A stretch of DNA of 7,546 bases from JAFGBZ01 sp043817715 (GTDB taxonomy: Archaea > Iainarchaeota > Iainarchaeia > Iainarchaeales > JAFGBZ01): positions 1 through 7,546 of the forward strand of contig JBDRGO010000039.1 in the NCBI GenBank assembly GCA_043817715.1. Direction: 5' to 3'. The position numbers and the translations under genes were made by a program. The notes below the pieces were generated by a model. It had not been told where the DNA came from. It was given only the letters and a program-made list of their open reading frames with translations, and made no database searches. Positions 1 to 4,846 of the stretch are shown here, one piece after another (position 1 is the stretch's first letter; every line of letters begins with the position of its first letter).

Positions 1-54
1 TCTCCTATCGCGCCTTTCATAGAGCCGGCTTTGCCGGCTGCGCGCGATAAGAGA
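1..54. other. GC-rich extended hairpin at the left edge
   Basis: TATCGCGC (6-13) pairs with GCGCGATA (42-49), and TCTC (1-4) with GAGA (51-54) across one mismatch. Inside lies a perfect seven-pair hairpin, AGCCGGC (23-29) with GCCGGCT (33-39), closed by a TTT loop. The GC content is far above the surrounding AT-rich DNA, so the fold is unlikely to be chance. It may be the end of a structured RNA, a terminator-like fold of an upstream gene, or a dispersed repeat. The edge cuts off the context needed to decide. Confidence 0.55.
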
Positions 55-144
55 AACAATAAAGAAATTGTATTTATGCTGATTCACCAGCCAGCCCTAA
101 ACGGTCTGGCAGTACTCTCAGCTTTGGGAGAATTTAGACGATAG
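1..144 (+). other. Possible 3' end of an upstream reading frame, or a structured RNA
   Basis: Frame 1 is open from the window edge to TAG at 142-144, giving 47 residues that include the stretch MLIHQPALNGLAVLSALGEF. The composition differs from the neighbours: more GC, and CTA, CTC and CGA codons that the flanking genes rarely use. The same DNA also folds into compact hairpins. One is GCCAG with CTGGC around 90-110. Another is CTCTCA (115-120) with TGGGAG (125-130) on a GCTT loop. In an AT-rich archaeon, GC-rich paired islands are more typical of structured RNA than of coding DNA. I recognise no protein or RNA family, so both readings stay open. Confidence 0.25.
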
Positions 145-166
145 ATCTGCATTTAATCGGTTTATG

Positions 167-181
167 CTCAACCATTAAATA
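167..181 (+). promoter_or_regulatory. Probable ribD promoter (CTCAACC plus TATA-like box)
   Basis: CTCAACC (167-173) is followed directly by the TATA-like ATTAAATA (174-181). Archaeal initiation about 25 bases downstream would fall near 203, leaving a leader of roughly 14 bases before the TTG start at 217. An inverted copy, GGTTGAG, lies at 206-212 across the expected start site and leader. It could be an operator half-site or part of a promoter facing left. The same CTCAACC element precedes the TATA-like box of the GGGP synthase gene. Confidence 0.5.
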
Positions 182-216
182 ATAATGTTTCAAGAAATTA
201 ATAAAGGTTGAGTTAA

Positions 217-1353
217 TTGAATCAAAAACAGAAAAAGGAATTCATGTTGAAAGCAATTGAATTAGCAAAAAAAGGAATCGGCAGAGTTTCACCTAATCCA
301 TTAGTTGGATGTGTAATTGTTAAGAAAACGCAAATTGTTGGACAGGGGTTTCATGAGGAATTTGGAAAACAACATGCCGAAATAATGGCTTTAAAGAATG
401 CCAAAAAAAATAAAAAAAATCCAGAAAATTCAATTGTTTTTGTTACTCTTGAACCCTGCCCGCATTATGGAAAAACCCCTCCTTGTGTGAATGCATTAAT
501 TAAAGCAAAAGTGAAAAAAGTTTTTATTGGAATGAAAGATCCCTGTAAAAAAGTGAAGGGGAAAGGAATTTCAAAATTAAGGAAAGCAGGAATTGAGGTT
601 GAAGTTGGTTTAATGGAAAAAGAATGCAGAGAATTGAATTATGGTTTTGTTTGCTTGCATGAAACTAAAATGCCTTTTGTTGCTTTGAAATCAGCAATGA
701 GTTTGGACGGAAAAATTGCGGATTTCAATGGAAAAAGCAAATGGATTACCGGCAAAGAAGCAAGAAAAAAAGTGCATGAATTAAGGAATGAATTTGATGC
801 AATTCTTGTGGGAAAAGGAACTGTGGATAAGGACAATCCGAGATTAACTTGCAGGATTAAGAAAGGAAGAGACCCGGTTAAAATTATTTTAGACCCTGAA
901 CTAAAAACTAAATTAAATTCATGTGTTTATTCAAAAGGAAGAGTTTTTGTTGCTTGCTTGAAGAATGCAGGCAAAAAAAATAAAAAAATGTTTTTGAAAA
1001 AAGGAAAAGAATTAGAGAAAAGAAAAAAAGGAAAAATTGAATTAATTGAACTGCCTTCTTTGAAAGGAAAAGAAAAAGCCTTTTTTTCAGTTAAGAAACT
1101 TCTGGTTGAATTAAGGAAAAAAGGAATTAATTCTGTTTTGGTTGAAGGCGGGGAAAATGTGAATTATTCTTTTTTAAAAGAAAAAATTGTCAACAGATTG
1201 TATTTGTTTGTTGCTCCGAAAATAATTGGAGGAAATAATTCACCGGGTTTTATCGGCGGAAAAGGCTTTGAATTAAAAAAGGCAATTAATTTAAATGAAT
1301 TGAAACTAAGTGTTTATGGAAAGGATTTAATGGTTGAAACTGATTTGAAATGA
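217..1353 (+). CDS. ribD: Bifunctional riboflavin biosynthesis protein RibD (deaminase/reductase)
   Basis: This is a full-length 378-residue fusion in the bacterial RibD layout. The N-terminal cytidine-deaminase fold (about 1-145) has HAE (His53, catalytic Glu55) and the zinc motif PCPHYGKTPPC (80-90; Cys81, Cys90). The C-terminal reductase domain (about 150-378) has SAMSLDGKIAD (159-169), SKWITG (174-179), VGKGTVDKDNPRLT (198-211), VEGGEN and PKIIGG. In the family, the first domain deaminates the pyrimidine intermediate derived from GTP and the second reduces its ribose with NADPH. The TTG start at 217 follows an AGGTTGAG ribosome-site-like sequence. ATG at 244 is an alternative but trims the helix before the deaminase core. 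The gene overlaps the next by ATGA. Known archaeal pathways use a stand-alone reductase, so a fused RibD suggests bacterial origin (inference). No other riboflavin gene is in the window. Confidence 0.93.
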   Translation: MNQKQKKEFMLKAIELAKKGIGRVSPNPLVGCVIVKKTQIVGQGFHEEFGKQHAEIMALKNAKKNKKNPENSIVFVTLEPCPHYGKTPPCVNALIKAKVKKVFIGMKDPCKKVKGKGISKLRKAGIEVEVGLMEKECRELNYGFVCLHETKMPFVALKSAMSLDGKIADFNGKSKWITGKEARKKVHELRNEFDAILVGKGTVDKDNPRLTCRIKKGRDPVKIILDPELKTKLNSCVYSKGRVFVACLKNAGKKNKKMFLKKGKELEKRKKGKIELIELPSLKGKEKAFFSVKKLLVELRKKGINSVLVEGGENVNYSFLKEKIVNRLYLFVAPKIIGGNNSPGFIGGKGFELKKAINLNELKLSVYGKDLMVETDLK

Positions 1354-2255
1354 TTGCGGCAAAAACTGTTTTGGTTACCGGTTCACGGGGTTTTTTGGGA
1401 AAAAAATTAGTGAATAAATTAAATGCAAAAAAATACATAGTTAAGGAATTTGATTTTGATGAAGGGCAGGACATACGAAATAAAGAACAAATAATGCAGG
1501 CAGTTAAAGGCGTTCATGTAGTATTGCATTTGGCCGCGATACTGGATGAAAATTCAAAGGAATTGTTTGAAGTCAATGTGAATGGGACAAGGAATGTATG
1601 CGAGGCATGCGAAAAGGAAAAGGCAAAGCTTGTTTTTTTGTCCAGCGTGGGGGTTTACGGAGATTTTAATGGAACAGCAAATGAATCAAGCCCTTTGAAT
1701 CCGATTACGCCTTATGAAAAAAGCAAACTGGAGTCTGAAAAAATTGTTTTGAATTTTCAGGAAACGATTGAAGTGACTGTTGTAAGAAGCGCCTTGGTTC
1801 TGGGCGCGAATAATTCATGGAAAAAAATTATTTCAATGATAAGGAAAGGCTTTCCATTGATTGGTTCAGGAAATAATTCATTTCAATTGATTTATGTTGA
1901 TGAACTGGTTCAGGCAATTGTTTTTTTAATGGAAAAACAGTGGGAAAGCGGGGAAATATTCAATGTTGCTGAAAAAGAAATCCATTCATTGAAGGAAGTA
2001 ATCGGGTTTTTCAGGGAAGAAATTGGAATGAAGGGAAATATTTTCAGCATTCCTGTGTTTATTGCAATGCCTTTTGCGGCAGTGTATTCATTTATTGCAA
2101 AGCTTTTGGGAAAAAAAACTTTTTTTGAGCCGGTTTACATTAAAAGATTAATTAAGAACAGGGCTTATTCAATTGCAAAACTTGAATCAATCGGCTGGCG
2201 GCCAATGTATTCTACAAGGGCGGCAATGAAGGAAACTTTGAAGGGGGTTGAATAA
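1350..2255 (+). CDS. NAD(P)-dependent epimerase/dehydratase (extended SDR family)
   Basis: A 301-residue protein with a Rossmann fold of the extended short-chain dehydrogenase type. The dinucleotide-binding glycines are in TGSRGFLG (10-17). The catalytic set is complete: Ser in FLSSVGVYG (about 98-99) and Tyr122-x3-Lys126 in PYEKSK. VNVNGTRNV (76-83) and VRSALVLGA (145-153) are typical of sugar epimerases and hydroxysteroid-dehydrogenase-like members. A hydrophobic stretch near 232-254 (FSIPVFIAMPFAAVYSFIAK) could touch the membrane or pack inside the fold. The start ATG overlaps the ribD stop by four bases, so the two are probably translated together. The substrate cannot be read from sequence; nucleotide sugars are the commonest in the family, and a riboflavin role is not implied by adjacency alone. 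Confidence 0.88.
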   Translation: MIAAKTVLVTGSRGFLGKKLVNKLNAKKYIVKEFDFDEGQDIRNKEQIMQAVKGVHVVLHLAAILDENSKELFEVNVNGTRNVCEACEKEKAKLVFLSSVGVYGDFNGTANESSPLNPITPYEKSKLESEKIVLNFQETIEVTVVRSALVLGANNSWKKIISMIRKGFPLIGSGNNSFQLIYVDELVQAIVFLMEKQWESGEIFNVAEKEIHSLKEVIGFFREEIGMKGNIFSIPVFIAMPFAAVYSFIAKLLGKKTFFEPVYIKRLIKNRAYSIAKLESIGWRPMYSTRAAMKETLKGVE

Positions 2256-2256
2256 A

Positions 2257-2412
2257 ATGTCTAGAATTCCTTCTGCACAACATTTCAGAGAACTTATTAA
2301 AGGAAAGAAAAACAAGGAAGAATTAATTACAACTTATCTTAGAGAAACAGGGCTTAATGCTTTTGAAGCATCCCGAGAAACAATAAAAATAATGCAAAGC
2401 ATTAATTCATAA
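2257..2412 (+). CDS. Small hypothetical protein (51 aa), third gene of the ribD operon
   Basis: This ORF starts with ATG one base after the epimerase stop and ends with TAA at 2410-2412. A strong ribosome site, AAGGGGGTTG (2241-2250), sits inside the end of the epimerase gene at good spacing, which argues for real translation coupled to it. The protein is charged and probably all-helical: it begins MSRIPSAQHFRELIKG and contains EELITTYLRETGLNAFEASR, which could form two or three short helices resembling a small helix-turn-helix. It has no cysteines, signal peptide or membrane segment. I recognise no family and propose no function. Confidence 0.65.
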   Translation: MSRIPSAQHFRELIKGKKNKEELITTYLRETGLNAFEASRETIKIMQSINS

Positions 2413-2420
2413 AATGTTTG

Positions 2421-2449
2421 AAAATTCATTTCTTTGTTTTTGCTGCTTT
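2421..2449. repeat. 29-bp direct repeat, outer copy (duplicate of the GGGP synthase gene tail)
   Basis: This stretch is identical to 2501-2529, exactly 80 bp away. It begins AAAATTCATTTCTTTG and ends GCTGCTTT. The inner copy carries the last codons and the stop of the GGGP synthase gene; this outer copy has no gene attached. It is T-rich on the plus strand and lies just after the stop of the plus-strand operon, where it might help terminate that transcript. Confidence 0.9.
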
Positions 2450-2491
2450 CAACGGCTCACTCCGTTGGCACGTGTGCACTGCTTTCAGCAG
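2450..2491. repeat. Cluster of three small GC-rich hairpins between the 29-bp repeats
   Basis: Three inverted repeats follow one another. CAACGG (2450-2455) pairs with CCGTTG (2462-2467). GCAC (2468-2471) pairs with GTGC (2474-2477). CTGC (2479-2482) pairs with GCAG (2488-2491). The 9-mer CTGCTTTCA occurs at 2443-2451 and again at 2479-2487. The segment lies in the 93-bp gap between two convergent genes, so transcripts from either side would carry these folds near their 3' ends. It could be a terminator or 3'-end stabiliser, or the remnant of an inserted element. Confidence 0.6.
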
Positions 2492-2500
2492 GGCTTAATC

Positions 2501-2529
2501 AAAATTCATTTCTTTGTTTTTGCTGCTTT
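2501..2529. repeat. 29-bp direct repeat, inner copy (3' end of the GGGP synthase gene)
   Basis: This is the second copy of the 2421-2449 repeat. It covers the terminal KAAKTKK codons and the TGA stop (2506-2508) of the minus-strand GGGP synthase gene plus five bases beyond. The 51 bp between the copies are not repeated outside them, so a plain tandem duplication does not explain the arrangement. Confidence 0.9.
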
Positions 2530-3285
2530 TTTTACTGCCTGAACCATTTTTGTTAAAGTTAATTTTGCTTTTGAAATATTTCCTTTTGCCTCTTCTGCTG
2601 CAGTTCCTACATGAATTATGTCTGCTCCTGCTTTGATTGTTTCAAAAGCATGTTTTGGTGAACGCACTCCGCCAGCAACAATTAAAGGAATATCAACTGC
2701 TTTTTTTGTATAAGCAACCATTGCAGGAGGCGCAGGACTTGGAGCTCCTCCACCTGATTCTAAAATAATTAATTTTGAACCCATAAACTGTCCAGCCAAA
2801 GCAGTAATTCCTGCTAAATAAGGTAAATTTCTTGGAATAAGTTGTGCTTTTCCAACCCAACCAACTGCTCTTCCTGGTTCAGTAATAATATATGAAGTTG
2901 GAAGAACTTCCAATCCAAGTTTTTTAACTGAATAAGCTGAAGCAATCTGTGCTCCAGTAATATAATAAGGATCATTTGAATTCATTAAAGACATAAAATA
3001 AATTGCATCGGCGTATTTGGATATAGTTGCAATATTTCCAGGAAACAAAATTACAGGTAAAGAAGAATTTTCCTTTATTTCAATAATTGTCTTATCCAAT
3101 AAATCCCCTTGCGCTCCAACGCTTCCTCCAACAGCAACTGCAGAAACGCCTGCTTCTTCAGCTGCTTTAGCTAATTTTCCTGAAACATCAGGATCTTGAT
3201 TCGGCGGGTCAATAACTGAAAAAACCGCTCCTTTTGATGCACAGAATTCATTCAGTATTTTATGGTAAACTTTTCCTTCTTTCAT
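2506..3285 (-). CDS. Geranylgeranylglyceryl phosphate synthase
   Basis: This enzyme joins geranylgeranyl diphosphate to sn-glycerol-1-phosphate, the committed step of archaeal ether-lipid synthesis. Residue numbers count from the ATG at 3285. Family motifs appear in order: VIDPPNQDP (about 24-32), GGSVG (53-57), ILFPGN (79-84), AIYFMSLMNSNDPYY (94-108), EPGRAVGWVG (136-145), LESGGGAPS (175-183), VAGGVRSP (203-210) and AGADIIHVGT (219-228). Together they cover the TIM-barrel phosphate and diphosphate sites. The length, 259 residues, is close to the usual size with a slightly longer lysine-rich tail. ATG at 3285 is preferred because GTGAT at 3289-3293 can serve as a ribosome site and the TATA-like box predicts a transcript start near 3294; an in-frame TTG at 3297 would add four residues. 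The gene is last of three on the minus strand but has its own promoter. Its 3' end is duplicated downstream. Confidence 0.93.
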   Translation of the reverse strand: MKEGKVYHKILNEFCASKGAVFSVIDPPNQDPDVSGKLAKAAEEAGVSAVAVGGSVGAQGDLLDKTIIEIKENSSLPVILFPGNIATISKYADAIYFMSLMNSNDPYYITGAQIASAYSVKKLGLEVLPTSYIITEPGRAVGWVGKAQLIPRNLPYLAGITALAGQFMGSKLIILESGGGAPSPAPPAMVAYTKKAVDIPLIVAGGVRSPKHAFETIKAGADIIHVGTAAEEAKGNISKAKLTLTKMVQAVKKAAKTKK

Positions 3286-3316
3286 GAAATCACTCAATAA
3301 ACTTAATTGAAAAGAG

Positions 3317-3331
3317 TATTTAAAGGTTGAG
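3317..3331 (-). promoter_or_regulatory. Probable GGGP synthase promoter
   Basis: Read on the minus strand, CTCAACC (3331-3325) is followed at once by the TATA-like TTTAAATA (3324-3317). A start about 25 bases on, near 3294, gives a nearly leaderless mRNA for the ATG at 3285. The layout matches the ribD promoter. Upstream, 3331-3348 holds further CCTAACC/CTCATAAC-like variants on the minus strand, which could be extra binding sites. Confidence 0.5.
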
Positions 3332-3367
3332 TTATGAGGTTAGGGTTAAAAGAATTGGTTTGTTGAT

Positions 3368-4045
3368 TTAGGCTTTTTTATTTTTAAATTTAAGGCAAAC
3401 TAAATAATCAGTAACTACTTCCAGAGAAATGCCGTTTATCTCATTAATCTGCTCCTCTTTTAATGCATTTAATATATCAAAAGAAACTGATTTTAATTCA
3501 TCTGCTTTGTCGGAATGGAGACAAGCCAAATTATTTAATTTATCAATTGATAATTTTTCTAATGCTTCAGAAGAAAACTTAGATAAAATATGAAGTTGGC
3601 GCATAGTAAATCTATTTGAAAGTTCCCCTAAACGGCCTACAGATAACTTTTGTAAATGAGTTTTTGACAAAATAGGCAAAGAATCTAATTGATGGGGATT
3701 AAACCTAGCTAAAGCCTCTATTTTCTTAACCGGGAGACCAGCCAAACTATTCAAAAACCCTGCTGGCATGACATTTAAACGAAGAATAGTTTCAATTGAC
3801 AAACTTTTTAATGTTTTTTCTGGAAAAACAGAAAACTCTTCCGCTTTTTTTCCAAGAGAAGAAAGCATTTCTTCAATCGCTCTTCTTTCAGTTAATAAAG
3901 GGCGGTCAGCTAATTCAGCTTCAAGAATTCGTGCATGAGCTAATCCCCAACCCTCTCTGGCAGCTATTTTCCGAATCTGTTCAGAAAAAGTATTAAAATG
4001 AGGATTTTTTCCTCCATGGCTAGGAATTCTGGTTTTTTTAGGCAT
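3368..4045 (-). CDS. Hypothetical leucine-periodic repeat protein (225 aa)
   Basis: I do not recognise this protein. The N-terminal 65 residues are basic then helical (MPKKTRIPSHGGKNPHF, later RKIAAREGWGLAHARILEAE). From about residue 76 to 210 it is built of degenerate 10-11-residue units with leucines at fixed spacing, for example FNPHQLDSLPI, LSKTHLQKLSV, SSEALEKLSI and DKLNNLACLHS. This suggests a helical solenoid or irregular leucine-rich scaffold for protein contacts. No catalytic motif, signal peptide or membrane span is visible. ATG at 4045 follows a GTGAT ribosome-like site (4051-4055). The gene begins 35 bp after the MBL hydrolase stop on the same strand, so the two may share a transcript, although TATA-like sequence also lies in the gap. 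CGN arginine codons look commoner than in the neighbours, which may mean separate acquisition. Confidence 0.8.
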   Translation of the reverse strand: MPKKTRIPSHGGKNPHFNTFSEQIRKIAAREGWGLAHARILEAELADRPLLTERRAIEEMLSSLGKKAEEFSVFPEKTLKSLSIETILRLNVMPAGFLNSLAGLPVKKIEALARFNPHQLDSLPILSKTHLQKLSVGRLGELSNRFTMRQLHILSKFSSEALEKLSIDKLNNLACLHSDKADELKSVSFDILNALKEEQINEINGISLEVVTDYLVCLKFKNKKA

Positions 4046-4080
4046 ATTAAATCACTAAGTATAAGTAATTTACAATAAAA

Positions 4081-4785
4081 TTAAAAGAATTCCTTTACTG
4101 ATTCAAAGTTTTTTTTAATTTCTTTTATTCCTTTTAAGGGCTCTCCGTGGCCTGGCAGAAGCCATTCAATGCTTAATTCTGAGAGCTTTTGAATTGATTT
4201 TTTTAGTTCTTCTGCGTTTGAACTCATTAAATCATATCTTCCAATGTTTCCATTAAAAATTGTGTCTCCTGAGAAAAGAATTTTTTTGTTTTCTTCAAAA
4301 AAGCTTACTCCGCCAATTGTGTGGCCGGGACATGGAATTATTTTTAATTTGAAATTACATTGATTGGTTTTTGGATTCCCTGAATTAATTGATTGGTTTT
4401 TTGGATTTCCAAATTCAATTAATTTATTTTCAGTTAAGTATTTGTTTATTTTTGGAGCGAATCCATTTGCAAATGAATTTGAAAAAGAAAATTCATCAAT
4501 TCCTTTTTCTAAAAATTCTGCGTCTTCTTTGCTCATTTGAATTTCTGCTTTTGGAAAAAACTGGTCTGCCCCGAAATGGTCTGCATGTCCGTGAGTATGC
4601 AAAATTAATTCAATGTCTTCAGGAAAAACATCAATTGATTTCAAATCAGAAATTAATTGCTTTGCATTGGAAAAATCGCCTGAATCAATTAAAGCAGTTC
4701 TTTTTCCCTTGATTAAATAAGAATTGCTTGCATAAGATTCAGGGTAAATGAATGCAGTTATTTCAGGAATTATGTTTTGAATCAT
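4081..4785 (-). CDS. Metallo-beta-lactamase-fold hydrolase (glyoxalase II-like)
   Basis: A 234-residue MBL-fold enzyme with the full metal-binding set. THGHADH (64-70) supplies His65, His67, Asp69 and His70; CPGHT gives His155; FSGDTIF gives Asp174; PGHG gives His213. The order and spacing match the small glyoxalase II-like group, which hydrolyses thioesters or related substrates in the cytoplasm using two metal ions. The actual substrate is not predictable. Between the first and second metal motifs, residues about 126-140 (GNPKNQSINSGNPKT) are a duplicated segment inserted where relatives read roughly FGNFKLK. ATG at 4785 is about 25 bases from a TATA-like TTAAAATAAA (4805-4814), so the mRNA is probably leaderless. 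It diverges from RPA and reads towards the repeat-protein gene. Confidence 0.9.
   Translation of the reverse strand: MIQNIIPEITAFIYPESYASNSYLIKGKRTALIDSGDFSNAKQLISDLKSIDVFPEDIELILHTHGHADHFGADQFFPKAEIQMSKEDAEFLEKGIDEFSFSNSFANGFAPKINKYLTENKLIEFGNPKNQSINSGNPKTNQCNFKLKIIPCPGHTIGGVSFFEENKKILFSGDTIFNGNIGRYDLMSSNAEELKKSIQKLSELSIEWLLPGHGEPLKGIKEIKKNFESVKEFF
4351..4410. repeat. Tandem 30-bp duplication inside the MBL hydrolase gene
   Basis: Two adjacent 30-base units, 4351-4380 and 4381-4410, share GATTGGTTTTT then GGATT and continue with similar sequence. They differ by one T in the homopolymer and a few substitutions. On the minus strand both encode GNPK; after the A-run they are read in different registers (NQSINS and TNQCNF). 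The overall insertion keeps the gene in frame. Confidence 0.8.
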
Positions 4786-4846
4786 TATTTATTTTAAAAG
4801 GATTTTTATTTTAAGTTATAGTGTTTGTGGTTAATTGAGGGAAAAA
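4786..4846. promoter_or_regulatory. Divergent promoter region between the MBL hydrolase and RPA genes
   Basis: Only 61 bp separate the two divergent starts. On the minus strand TTAAAATAAA (4814-4805) is centred about 25 bases from the MBL ATG, predicting a leaderless mRNA. On the plus strand TATTTTAA/TTAAGTTATA (about 4807-4820) can serve RPA, followed by the ribosome site GAGGG (4837-4841) and ATG at 4847. The two TATA-like elements overlap, so initiation in one direction may compete with the other. Confidence 0.5.

Noticed and set aside
1..58. H/ACA guide RNA: stem followed by ACA at 56-58
   Set aside because: The lower-stem length fits, but the pocket has only two bases on one side and the apical hairpin lacks a kink-turn or room for one.
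61..216. FMN riboswitch before ribD
   Set aside because: The expected conserved RFN segments (AGGGTGAAATTCCC-type start, GGATGGGAGAAG-type end) are absent; only a short GGGAGAA resembles it.
2421..2529. Minimal CRISPR repeat-spacer-repeat
   Set aside because: Only two repeats, one of which is coding sequence; the 51-bp 'spacer' is itself a set of hairpins, and no cas gene is near.
3286..3297. TTG start at 3297 for GGGP synthase
   Set aside because: It lies at or before the predicted transcript start; ATG 3285 has a GTGAT site and matches where the family's proteins begin.
3340..3348. Telomere-like TTAGGGTTA
   Set aside because: A single short occurrence in a promoter gap, better read as a variant of the nearby GGTTGAG elements.
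4389..4712. 107-codon open frame antisense to the MBL hydrolase
   Set aside because: The opposite strand has all metal-binding motifs; this frame is a hydrophobic shadow translation.
4835..4846. TTG start at 4835 for RPA
   Set aside because: The GAGGG ribosome site lies after it and is correctly spaced for ATG 4847.
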